This document shows, one piece after another, positions 1 through 6,730 of a DNA stretch of 15,739 nucleotides. The DNA is from CAZGLR01 sp964526635 (GTDB lineage: Bacteria > Zixibacteria > MSB-5A5 > GN15 > JAAZOE01): NCBI GenBank assembly GCA_964526635.1, contig CAZGLR010000081.1, forward strand, positions 1-15,739. Direction: 5' to 3'. The translations under genes were made by a program, and so were the position numbers. Numbering within the stretch: position 1 is the first letter of the stretch; each line of letters opens with the position of its first letter. The notes under the pieces were generated by a model, which worked only from the letters and a program-made list of their open reading frames with translations, ran no database searches and was not told the DNA's origin.

Positions 1-17
1 GGGGGGAATCGAACCCC
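1..17. repeat. att-like direct repeat, distal copy of the ssrA T-arm end
   Basis: The first 17 bases (GGGGGGAATCGAACCCC) are identical, in the same orientation, to 4522-4538 inside the T-arm of the tmRNA gene. No tmRNA or tRNA body follows to the right: the sequence diverges straight away into AAAAACGTGATAC. A fragment of a tRNA-like 3' end without its gene is the usual footprint of tyrosine-recombinase integration into a tRNA or tmRNA gene. The repeat may extend left of the window, so its true length is unknown. That it is an attachment site is inference. Confidence 0.65.
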
Positions 18-41
18 AAAAACGTGATACAGGTCAACCAC

Positions 42-173
42 TTATAACATCGCGTGACGAAATCGTGACGTCTTTTTCTCGCCTAATCCATCATTTTTAT
101 CGTAACCCGTGATAATTTTGCTACTTAATCCCTTTATTCTTACAGTCCTGATATGTGCTGTCATTACGCTCAT
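42..173 (-). CDS. possible 43-residue small protein, unrecognised
   Basis: An ATG at 171-173 is preceded by a good ribosome-binding site (AAGGA at 183-187, 9-nt spacing) and opens 43 codons to a TAA at 42-44. The product would be basic, beginning MSVMTAHIRT and ending RFRHAML, with no recognisable domain. It lies 94 bp after the primase-helicase stop on the same strand and could be the last gene of that operon. Its 3' half runs through the 25-bp repeat next to the att-like site, which argues that the DNA there is kept as a site rather than as code. No promoter of its own is convincing. Low confidence. Confidence 0.2.
   Translation of the reverse strand: MSVMTAHIRTVRIKGLSSKIITGYDKNDGLGEKKTSRFRHAML
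49..73. repeat. 25-bp direct repeat, left copy (two CGTGAC units)
   Basis: The core CGTGACGAAATCGTGAC at 53-69 is repeated exactly at 4367-4383. Extending to 25 bp gives only two mismatches (g/c at 52/4366 and g/a at 70/4384). The core contains two CGTGAC hexamers 11 bp apart, and related CGTGAT hexamers lie at 23-28 and 108-113. It sits 32 bp inside the left att-like repeat. The position and the iterated short sites resemble arm-type binding sites for an integrase or excisionase, but that is inference. Confidence 0.6.
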
Positions 174-202
174 ACGTATTAGTCCTTCAATAAAATATTT
201 AT

Positions 203-236
203 ATCAATAGTTATGTGGTAGAGACTATATATTGAT
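203..236 (-). terminator. weak AT-rich hairpin after the primase-helicase gene
   Basis: A 7-bp inverted repeat (ATCAATA at 203-209, TATTGAT at 230-236) with a 20-nt loop lies about 30 bp past the stop of the primase-helicase gene. On the minus strand it is followed by ATAAATATTTTATTG. It is the only terminator-like structure there. The stem is weak and the U tract is broken, so function is uncertain. Confidence 0.25.
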
Positions 237-267
237 TTCAGGTTTGAATCTGCCAATGCTGATTCCT

Positions 268-2706
268 CTACGAACCAGTTATTTGACTTTTTATTGAGTA
301 GCCGATTGCTTTATATCCGGTTAGTCTTTTATTAAACATACGAAAAAGCACAGGAACCTGCCTATCAACAAAGTCATAAACCCGTACCTCGCGTTTATTA
401 TCATGTAAACGATGTAAGCGCCCGACATACTGCTGCAGTGTTCCACGCCAGGAAATCGGCATCGCCAAGAACAAAGTGTCCAGGCGAGCGTCATCAAACC
501 CCTCACCAATATGCCTGCCGGTAGCCAAAATGATTCGTTCTTCATTATCGGGAATTGACCTAAGTTGATCCAGGACAGCCTCCCGTTGCCTCTTTCCCAT
601 GCCACCCTTTAAGATCACAAGGTTCTTTGCAGACGCTCCCAGCATTTCAGATAAAATCTTGAGGTGTTCGGTTCTTTCCGTCAGTACCAGTGGAGACCGA
701 CCATCGGCAAGAGCAGCAAGAATTTCTTGAGTAATTTGAATGTTTCTTTCGCGATTATTGATAAGCGCGGAATACAATTCCTGAATTGTTGGCTCTGTCG
801 TTTTATCTGGAATTTTAAAGCAGGTATCTTTAAAAAGTACAACATGTTTGAATGGACGTTCTATCGCTACAATTTTGCTGTCAATTATCGCCCGGATTGG
901 TCCACACTGCATTATGATAATAGGGTGATGCCCGTCTCTCCTTATCGGGGTAGCGGTCAGACCAAGAATATATCGAGCTTTTACCTGCTTGAGAACTTGT
1001 TCAAAACTGAAGGCTGATATATGGTGGCACTCATCAATTATGACATGTCCATAGTCAGTCACAAAATTCTGAACCTCGCCCTTTCGCTGAAGACTCTGAA
1101 TAACGGCAATATCAATTTTGCCAGTTAATTTCTTCTTCCCGCCCCCATACATCCCTATGTCTTTGAGTGGAATATCCAGAAAAATACTAAGCCTTTCCCT
1201 CCATTGATCCATCAGTATTCTCCGATGTACGAGAATCAATGTGTTAATTTTTCGTTGAGCGATCAGCCATGAGGCAATGACAGTCTTGCCAAATCCAGTA
1301 GGAGCCACCAATACACCATTGTCATTCTCAAGCATTTTTGAAGCGGCGCCATGCTGCATGTCTTGTAATTTACCCTCAAATGATACATCAATCGTTTTTC
1401 CTTGAAATCGCTTATCTTCCAGCTTAGTTTCTATGTTTAAGGAATTAAGAAGGCTCCTGATTTCATCGAGGCAACCTCTTGGAAGACCAATATGTTTCGG
1501 GAATTCTTCTGCACAATAAATTATACGAGGTTTTCCATATGTAGAAAGACGCATGGCCTGAGCACGATAAAATTCCGGATTCTGAAAAGCTGCCAGCCGC
1601 ACTAATCGGCTAATTAACTGTGAAGATAGCTTTTCTTTCTCAATAAACAGCAGATTGCCACAGACAATTGAAATGCTTTTAGGAAAGGGTCCCTTAAGCT
1701 CCAACTCAGGTAATTGCTTTGAAGGTGGGAGTGTCCAGGGATCATCTTGAGCGAGATCGTCATATTTTACGGCTCGAACACCAATCACCGAGTCTGATCT
1801 TTCGGCATCTTTGACAATATGCCTAACCTCTGCAGGACTCATTTTCTTAATCGACGTCAGGAATTCCCATTGATCTGGATATGGCGTTAAATCGTCATCA
1901 AGAAATACAGTATTTCCTTTTTCTCGAGGTATCCTCTGAAGTGGCAAAGCTATCAAATTACCAAAGCCTCCCTTTGGCATGGTATCCTGACTTGGAAAGA
2001 AGCGATCGTATGAGTCGAGACCAATCTTATGTCTTTTTGATAGAGCATTTGTTAACACGGCACTTCCCAGTTTACGAGCCAATATGGCTGGTATTGCTTC
2101 AGAGAAGAACATCCATATATGGCCGCCTTGCCCAGAACGCGAACGTTCAAGTATTGCGGGAACATTCATTTCACGACAAGATTTTAGGAAAATCCTGACG
2201 TCATCCTGCCAACACTCTTTATCGAAATCTACCGCCAAAAAGAAACAGGTCTCATTGGTCAGTAGAGGATATATTCCAATAGTCTTTTTGCCGGAGAGAT
2301 GTTTTTCGATTATCGAATTAGTAAGTGACAGATAATTGCTGTTAGGGCATTTTGAACACGGTTTTCGGCATAGTACCGGATCCCATTCATTGGCACAGGC
2401 CGGAGAATATCCGGACCTGCCTGATTTGTTTTCCCACCGGATAGCAAATACATCTTCTCGTCCTCGAAACAGATCCCGGAAAAGCAGAACCTTATCGATT
2501 TCCAAATTCGGTTCGATTTCAGCTTCTTCATTGGATACAGGCCTTTCGCCATCAGTTCCTCCCTGTAATTGCAGGGAAGATGCCGGCTTAATGGAAAAGA
2601 ATTCAAGAATTTTCTTCAACCTGTTGTTTTCGATACGAAGGCGTTTGTTTTCGTCCTGCAGATCGCGCAACTTACGTAACAATTCTTTTTCGTTTTCATT
2701 CTGCAT
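268..2706 (-). CDS. TOTE-type archaeo-eukaryotic primase fused to SF2 (DECH) helicase
   Basis: Predicted nucleic-acid primase/polymerase plus ATP-dependent helicase of the family found in bacterial conflict systems, acting in the cytoplasm. Counting from the ATG at 2704-2706 (812 aa): coiled coil about 1-36; zinc-binding cysteines at about 104, 113, 117 and 120; AEP motifs with Asp160/Asp162 (AVDFDKE), His196 (GGHIW) and a later LDSYD; then the helicase with Walker A APTGFGKT (Lys474), Walker B DECHH at about 558, LTATP at about 583 and motif VI QQYVGRLHR at about 758-766. All catalytic motifs look intact. An in-frame TTG at 2769 would add 21 residues and overlap abiEii by 47 bp; I prefer the ATG, which lies 16 nt after the abiEii stop and directly before the coiled coil, although neither start has a strong Shine-Dalgarno sequence. 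Last large gene of the abiEi-abiEii operon. The family role in defence is reported; the substrate here is unknown. Confidence 0.88.
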   Translation of the reverse strand: MQNENEKELLRKLRDLQDENKRLRIENNRLKKILEFFSIKPASSLQLQGGTDGERPVSNEEAEIEPNLEIDKVLLFRDLFRGREDVFAIRWENKSGRSGYSPACANEWDPVLCRKPCSKCPNSNYLSLTNSIIEKHLSGKKTIGIYPLLTNETCFFLAVDFDKECWQDDVRIFLKSCREMNVPAILERSRSGQGGHIWMFFSEAIPAILARKLGSAVLTNALSKRHKIGLDSYDRFFPSQDTMPKGGFGNLIALPLQRIPREKGNTVFLDDDLTPYPDQWEFLTSIKKMSPAEVRHIVKDAERSDSVIGVRAVKYDDLAQDDPWTLPPSKQLPELELKGPFPKSISIVCGNLLFIEKEKLSSQLISRLVRLAAFQNPEFYRAQAMRLSTYGKPRIIYCAEEFPKHIGLPRGCLDEIRSLLNSLNIETKLEDKRFQGKTIDVSFEGKLQDMQHGAASKMLENDNGVLVAPTGFGKTVIASWLIAQRKINTLILVHRRILMDQWRERLSIFLDIPLKDIGMYGGGKKKLTGKIDIAVIQSLQRKGEVQNFVTDYGHVIIDECHHISAFSFEQVLKQVKARYILGLTATPIRRDGHHPIIIMQCGPIRAIIDSKIVAIERPFKHVVLFKDTCFKIPDKTTEPTIQELYSALINNRERNIQITQEILAALADGRSPLVLTERTEHLKILSEMLGASAKNLVILKGGMGKRQREAVLDQLRSIPDNEERIILATGRHIGEGFDDARLDTLFLAMPISWRGTLQQYVGRLHRLHDNKREVRVYDFVDRQVPVLFRMFNKRLTGYKAIGYSIKSQITGS

Positions 2707-2722
2707 GAGTTTACCAGTCTCA

Positions 2723-3637
2723 TTACTTCCAATTACTGTCAATCCATTTATATTTAAATGGCCCACCAAGCTCAGCCGCTTTAAGCGGTTTAAGCAAAAA
2801 TCCTCCGAGTGCTTTTATTAGCTGTGGAAAATCGATATTAAAATCATCAAGATTATTCCGATTAATGAATGCTTTCCATTGATTATTCTTATCCGTGCTA
2901 TTGGCGAATTCATCTGTTAGTGCAAGAGGTTTGTCTTTTGGAATCTGAGTACCTCTTTGTTTAAATGTTGCCTTTATAGCTTTGATGAGTGTATTACCGT
3001 CGAACGAAAAAGTTTTGGAGAGAATGTAAATGTCATAGAAATCTTTCATTCGACTATTTAGTTCGCCCAGCTTAATCATAGCTTCAAGCTTCTCGGCAAT
3101 CAAAGTTTCTTTATTGTAAGCTTTTATTCGAGGTGCTGGATAATCAAGCAATACGGGATAGCTAATTGTTTTTGCCTTTGGCGTTACTTTATCATCAAAA
3201 CCTACATCAATCTGCATATTGATTCTTGCAGTATCTAAATAGCCAATAAAAAGAATTCGTGCCCCTTCATAGTCAGCGTCTTCTTTTATTACCTCGCCAG
3301 AAAAACTCTCAGTGCCGAAATTCAATCCATCCGCCTCAACAGGAACACGACATACGTCTTTCAGTAAACCTATAATGTTTGAAATGTCATTGCTGGTAAT
3401 ACCCAGGAAATCTATATCTTTTGTTGGACGAGTCATTGAAACGTCCCAGACTCTCAACATCATTGCACCTTTTAATATGAACTTATCCTTATGCTTTGAT
3501 TTGGATAAACGATATAGAAAGCGTTCCATTGCATAATACTGGAGTAATTCATTAAAGGGGCGTTTTTCAGCTCTTGCTTTGTTGAGAAGTCTTTGACGAA
3601 CTGATGCAGCAACATTCTTTGGTTTATTATTTGTCAA
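2723..3637 (-). CDS. abiEii: AbiEii-family nucleotidyltransferase toxin (type IV toxin-antitoxin)
   Basis: Toxin half of the AbiE abortive-infection system, a DNA polymerase beta-like nucleotidyltransferase; members are reported to bind GTP or modify tRNA. The 304-residue protein shows the family motifs: KG at 56-57 (FILKGAMML), the metal-binding pair Asp74 and Asp76 (TKDIDFLG), a third acidic position in MQIDVGF (Asp144), Lys183 in the AEKLEAM segment and the late RMKDFYDI motif (196-203). Length is typical. The start is a TTG at 3635-3637 overlapping the abiEi stop as TTGA; GGAAG lies 7 nt upstream and no in-frame ATG occurs until residue 37, so the TTG start is well supported and suggests translational coupling to the antitoxin. 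All key residues appear present, so the toxin is likely active. Confidence 0.9.
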   Translation of the reverse strand: MTNNKPKNVAASVRQRLLNKARAEKRPFNELLQYYAMERFLYRLSKSKHKDKFILKGAMMLRVWDVSMTRPTKDIDFLGITSNDISNIIGLLKDVCRVPVEADGLNFGTESFSGEVIKEDADYEGARILFIGYLDTARINMQIDVGFDDKVTPKAKTISYPVLLDYPAPRIKAYNKETLIAEKLEAMIKLGELNSRMKDFYDIYILSKTFSFDGNTLIKAIKATFKQRGTQIPKDKPLALTDEFANSTDKNNQWKAFINRNNLDDFNIDFPQLIKALGGFLLKPLKAAELGGPFKYKWIDSNWK

Positions 3638-4230
3638 ATCATAGCTTCCAAATATGGTTTAATGATTTTTTCTACCCGACAGATACGTGCATATTTTATC
3701 AGAGAATCTATTTTGATTTTTTTTCTTGATTTATAAAGTTTCAAGGCTTCCAGCACGATCTCCATACCAAGTTTGTTTCGAAATTTGAAACAATCAGCAA
3801 TAGTCTTTTCAGGATTGTAGACTTTCACTGTTATACCATCTATCTTGTGTTCCTCTATTCCTGCTTTAAAAGCATCTCTTGAAAACCGATGCGAAGATAT
3901 TGGGGGATATTCCAGGGCAGGTAGTCGAGTTTTTCTTTCAACAGCTATAGATACCTCATGGGGGATTTGGGTTGTAATATTATGAAACGCCAAAGCCGAG
4001 ATAAGACATATTACGGAATTAGGGTATCTGAGGCTAACGGTTGCAAGATCAGGATTACTCAGCGGAGGCAATTCTACAAGGCGATAAACACCTCTTGAAA
4101 CCTGCTCAATAATCCCTTTATCTCTCAGGTTGTACAATCTATATCGGGATATCCCGGCATTTATGGCTTCTTTCATTCGAAGCTGACCGCCATGCTTTTT
4201 GAAAATTTCAATTGGATCTTTAGGAATCAT
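3634..4230 (-). CDS. abiEi: AbiEi-family antitoxin and transcriptional regulator
   Basis: Antitoxin partner of the downstream nucleotidyltransferase. In studied AbiE systems AbiEi neutralises the toxin without stable complex formation and represses its own promoter. Counting from the ATG at 4228-4230 (198 aa): an N-terminal winged helix-turn-helix at about 6-54 (GGQLRMKEAINAGISRYRLY, then a wing ending SRGVYRL), then the AbiEi middle region (SALAFHNITTQIPHEVSIAV) and the VKVYNPEKTIADCFKFRNKLG segment typical of the family. I chose this start because GGAAAAG lies 4 nt upstream; an upstream ATG at 4261-4263 would add 11 residues but has no Shine-Dalgarno sequence and would sit only about 12 nt from the predicted transcription start. 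First gene of the operon. Confidence 0.9.
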   Translation of the reverse strand: MIPKDPIEIFKKHGGQLRMKEAINAGISRYRLYNLRDKGIIEQVSRGVYRLVELPPLSNPDLATVSLRYPNSVICLISALAFHNITTQIPHEVSIAVERKTRLPALEYPPISSHRFSRDAFKAGIEEHKIDGITVKVYNPEKTIADCFKFRNKLGMEIVLEALKLYKSRKKIKIDSLIKYARICRVEKIIKPYLEAMI

Positions 4231-4281
4231 AATACTTTTCCAGATCGGACAAATAGTCGCCATTTATTAACATCTGGCAAC

Positions 4282-4310
4282 AATATGTCCGGTCTATAAT
4301 CTAAAGTCAA
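4282..4310 (-). promoter_or_regulatory. sigma-70-type promoter of the abiEi-abiEii-helicase operon
   Basis: On the minus strand TTGACT (4305-4310) and CATATT (4282-4287) are separated by exactly 17 bp, matching the -35 and -10 consensus at 5/6 and 4/6. Transcription would begin near 4275, giving a leader of about 45 nt to the preferred abiEi ATG. AbiEi proteins autoregulate through inverted repeats at such promoters; I do not see a convincing inverted repeat here. Confidence 0.65.
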
Positions 4311-4362
4311 TACAAAATTCGGAATCTTTTTTGAACCAAAATTCATAAAAAGACCGATGTTG

Positions 4363-4387
4363 ATCCCGTGACGAAATCGTGACATCT
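4363..4387. repeat. 25-bp direct repeat, right copy (two CGTGAC units)
   Basis: Matches 49-73 at 23 of 25 positions, with the 17-bp core CGTGACGAAATCGTGAC at 4367-4383 identical. It lies 127 bp inside the element measured from the tmRNA 3' end at 4515. The stretch between it and the tmRNA contains a tandem TAAGTTATT repeat (4395-4412 region) and GGGGGA/TCCCCC complementarity but no gene. See the left copy for the proposed role. Confidence 0.6.
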
Positions 4388-4514
4388 GAGGTTTTAAGTT
4401 ATTCTAAGTTATTGAGGGTTATAGCGTAATTTTCTGGAAGGGATGGGGGAATTTGACCAATAACCTCTTTACTGTCCCCCTCTAACTTGTTGCGATATAA
4501 TGGGTTGCATAAAT

Positions 4515-4874
4515 TGGAGGTGGGGGGAATCGAACCCCCGTCCGAAAAAGGCGTCAGATCACCATCTACGTGCGTAGCCATCCTATATATTCTCGCCAAC
4601 GATCCTGCCGAATGGCGGGCCAGACCGACGGCCAAGCCTTAGTGTTTAAGCTCGCTATTCAGGCGATAGAAAGCCGAGATCTCTTTTCCGACGTCGACTC
4701 CCGGGCGTCGAGAACAAAACTCCCGAGGCGACGGGCTGCGGACGTTTAGTCCTTAGGCAGCCATGGCGTAATTAGATTCGCCAACTAATTGTTTACCGAA
4801 TAGTTAACGAGATATTCGATAATCTCGGCACGCAGGCGAACCACCACCAATCCCGTCGAAACCAGGTCACCCCC
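4515..4874 (-). ncRNA. ssrA: tmRNA (transfer-messenger RNA)
   Basis: Rescues stalled ribosomes and tags the nascent chain for proteolysis. The mature 5' end GGGGGTGACCTGGTTTCGAC (4874 downwards) pairs through seven acceptor positions (GGGGGTG, 4868-4874) with CACCTCC (4516-4522), one pair being G-U; the discriminator A is at 4515 and CCA is not encoded. The T-arm GGGGGTTCGATTCCCCC is intact. The tag frame follows UAGUU, as in other tmRNAs: resume codon GGC at 4780-4782, reading GESNYAMAA and stopping at TAA (4753-4755). Length is about 360 nt. The 3' end is the integration site of the element to the left, which preserves the gene sequence. One-piece (not permuted) form. Confidence 0.96.
4522..4538. 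repeat. att-like direct repeat, tmRNA-proximal copy
   Basis: This 17-bp segment is the T-loop and 3' T-stem of ssrA and is identical to 1-17. It defines the tmRNA-side boundary of the putative integrative element, whose insertion reconstitutes a complete tmRNA 3' end. Confidence 0.65.
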
Positions 4875-4955
4875 AGATCGGAAAGGACCGTCGCGAGACG
4901 GCAACTCGTTCGTCCTGTCTTTTTACATCGGTGAATTTCAACCGTTGATATACAT

Positions 4956-4983
4956 AAGGTAGGTAATTTTTCGTCCCTGTCAA
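4956..4983 (-). promoter_or_regulatory. probable ssrA promoter
   Basis: Minus-strand TTGACA (4978-4983, full -35 consensus) is followed after 16 bp by TACCTT (4956-4961), which keeps the key TA and final T of the -10 element. It lies about 80 bp upstream of the mature tmRNA 5' end, implying a leader removed by RNase P. The leader includes a CCGTC-TCGC-GACGG hairpin shortly before the mature 5' end. Confidence 0.5.
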
Positions 4984-5107
4984 TATCACCGTGCATAGAC
5001 TTTAACGAAATATCTCCATAAAAGTTTCCCATCGAGACCATGTTCCCGGCCGGGGTTTTTAATTGCGCTCCCCCGCTGTCTGCACAATACTGCTGATGAG
5101 GCCGCCT

Positions 5108-6175
5108 ATGGAAATCCTGCAGTCATTTATATCATCCCTCGCCCCGGCGCTGCCGACAGTGTCCGCCATTGCGGTCGCAATCATCCTGCTGATAGTTGTC
5201 CGCATCATCCTCAACCGTCGTTACCACGACAAACCTGAACTGGTCTTTCGCCGTCAGTTGATCACCATGCTGATCTCCATCGGCGGCCTGGTGGCTGTCA
5301 TCATGGCCCTGCCGATCGATGGCGACAAGCGATGGCAGCTATTAAGCCTGTTAGGATTGTTGCTATCAGCGGCATTAACGCTATCTTCGACAACCCTGAT
5401 GGGCAATATCCTGGCTGGTTTGATGCTCCGGTCGATACATGCCTTCAAACCCGGCGATTATATTACCATGGGGGACCATTTCGGCCGCATCTCCGAAATC
5501 GGCCTGTTACACGTTGAGATCCAGAACGAGACCAGGGATTTAACCACATTTTCTAATCTGTACATGGTCACTACCCCCTCGACAGTCACCCGTTCGTCGG
5601 GCACAATCGTATCAGCCGAGGTTTCTCTTGGCTATGATGTCGCCCGCCGCAGCGCGATCGACGCTTTACTCAATGCCGCCGAACAGACTGAATTGGCCGA
5701 TCCATTTGTTCATATTATCAATTTGGGTGATTATTCGATTACTTATCGGCTATCAGGGATGCTGACTGACCTCAAACATCTGGTGTCAACCCGAAGCCGT
5801 CTTCGTGAAAAAATGCTCGACTGCCTGCATGAGGCTGATATCGAGATCGCCTCGCCCACGATAATGACTACGCGGGCGTATGATCCCCAGCGACGGTTGA
5901 TGCCGGAGTCGATAGCCGCTCCCGATGACACCGAGGTCGAGTTCAAGCCGGACAGTATCGTCTTCGACAAGGCCGAAGAAGCCGCGTCACTGGAGAAATT
6001 ACGGGAGATGGATACTGCCTCGAGTGAGAAAATAGCGGAGTTCGAGAAGGAACTTCAGGTGGCCGAAAGCGATAGCCGGCGGCATAAGATTGAGGAACAC
6101 ATCGAAGCCCTCCGGCAGCGACGGCAGCGGCTCAAGCTACTTATTGAAAAACACGAGCAGGACCGGGGCAAGTAG
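5108..6175 (+). CDS. MscS-family mechanosensitive ion channel
   Basis: Inner-membrane channel expected to release solutes on osmotic downshock. Counting from the ATG at 5108 (355 aa): three hydrophobic segments at about 17-35, 51-69 and 78-108; the last carries the small-residue pore-lining pattern and runs into the MscS beta-domain motif FKPGDYITMGDHFGRISEIG (113-132). A cytoplasmic domain follows, then a highly charged coiled-coil tail at about 290-353. Start choice: GAGG at 5098-5101 lies 6 nt before this ATG; upstream in-frame TTG (5063) and ATG (5096) lack a comparable site. The beta domain has ETRDLTTFSNLYMVTTPS where many members have a T-I-...-NG-x-x-x-IPN pattern, so it belongs to a divergent subgroup. 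Transcribed away from ssrA. Confidence 0.85.
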   Translation: MEILQSFISSLAPALPTVSAIAVAIILLIVVRIILNRRYHDKPELVFRRQLITMLISIGGLVAVIMALPIDGDKRWQLLSLLGLLLSAALTLSSTTLMGNILAGLMLRSIHAFKPGDYITMGDHFGRISEIGLLHVEIQNETRDLTTFSNLYMVTTPSTVTRSSGTIVSAEVSLGYDVARRSAIDALLNAAEQTELADPFVHIINLGDYSITYRLSGMLTDLKHLVSTRSRLREKMLDCLHEADIEIASPTIMTTRAYDPQRRLMPESIAAPDDTEVEFKPDSIVFDKAEEAASLEKLREMDTASSEKIAEFEKELQVAESDSRRHKIEEHIEALRQRRQRLKLLIEKHEQDRGK

Positions 6176-6183
6176 ACTACCCT

Positions 6184-6224
6184 TAAAAAAAAGCGGCTCT
6201 ACCGGAAGGAAGAGCCGCCTTTCT
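6184..6224. terminator. bidirectional intrinsic terminator
   Basis: A perfect 8-bp stem (GCGGCTCT at 6193-6200, AGAGCCGC at 6211-6218) has a 10-nt loop. On the minus strand it is followed by eight T residues, an ideal terminator for the basic-protein gene. On the plus strand the trailing CTTTCT gives a weaker terminator for the MscS gene. It lies between the two convergent genes. Confidence 0.85.
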
Positions 6225-6244
6225 ATTCAACGCGAAGCGCTGGC

Positions 6245-6688
6245 CTAGAAACGGGCGCGACGGTTATTCCGACGAGTCCGCGGTTTGGCATAACGGACCT
6301 GGCGCTTGGTGCGCGAGGTGGTCCGACGCTTCGGGGTGGTCGGCCGGGACTTCGGCGCAAAAACAACTTTGCCACCGGGGTTCTTCCAGGTCGACGGATT
6401 ACCCTTCTTGATGCTCAAATCGCTGGCTTTGTAGCGAACCGAGTAGACGGTGCGGCCGAGCTGGCGAGCAACCCATTCGGTTTCGTGGTTGCGATAGAAT
6501 TTGCGCAGGAACGCAACTTCTTCGCGGGTCCACGGCTTGGCAATCTTCGAGTTGAACCGCGTACGGCTGGTCGGCCGGGCGGTACGATTGGTCGTGGTGC
6601 GACGGGTCGTGGCCTTGCGAGTGGTGGGTCGACGAGTGCTACGACGAGTCGTTGAACGAGAACGGGTAGTTTTACGCCGTGTCGCCAT
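6245..6688 (-). CDS. Arg/Thr-rich basic protein with central Myb/SANT-like segment, histone H1-like
   Basis: A 147-residue, extremely basic protein. Residues 1-45 are almost only Arg, Thr, Ser, Ala and Lys in TTR/TRR-like repeats. Residues 51-96 form a compact segment (PWTREEVAFLRKFYRNHET, then EWVARQLGRTVYSVRYKASDL) with the spaced aromatics and helix pattern of Myb/SANT or homeodomain-like DNA-binding folds. Residues 97-147 return to an Arg/Lys/Thr-rich tail. This suggests a nucleoid-binding protein, inferred from composition and fold only. The start is certain: AAAGGAG lies 7 nt before the ATG. The shared terminator follows the stop closely. Alternative: a single-stranded DNA or RNA-binding protein. 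No acidic partner is nearby. Confidence 0.8.
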   Translation of the reverse strand: MATRRKTTRSRSTTRRSTRRPTTRKATTRRTTTNRTARPTSRTRFNSKIAKPWTREEVAFLRKFYRNHETEWVARQLGRTVYSVRYKASDLSIKKGNPSTWKNPGGKVVFAPKSRPTTPKRRTTSRTKRQVRYAKPRTRRNNRRARF

Positions 6689-6730
6689 GTGTAACTCCTT
6701 TCAAATATCACTTCGGACAAGCAGGATTCC

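Noticed and set aside
2336..2821. A 161-codon plus-strand frame opposite the primase domain
   Set aside because: Ser/Arg-rich shadow of the primase-helicase coding strand with no start signal.
4227..4385. A 52-codon minus-strand frame whose TGA overlaps the abiEi ATG
   Set aside because: It has no ribosome-binding site, contains the predicted operon promoter, and starts within the 25-bp repeat. The overlap is probably chance.
4399..4635. A 78-codon minus-strand frame running through the tmRNA 3' end
   Set aside because: Most of it is tmRNA sequence; the tail past the tmRNA resembles no protein and no start signal is present.
5045..5060. CCCGGCCGGGG followed by TTTTT as a terminator
   Set aside because: The palindrome has no loop, and no plus-strand gene ends there, so an intrinsic terminator is unlikely.
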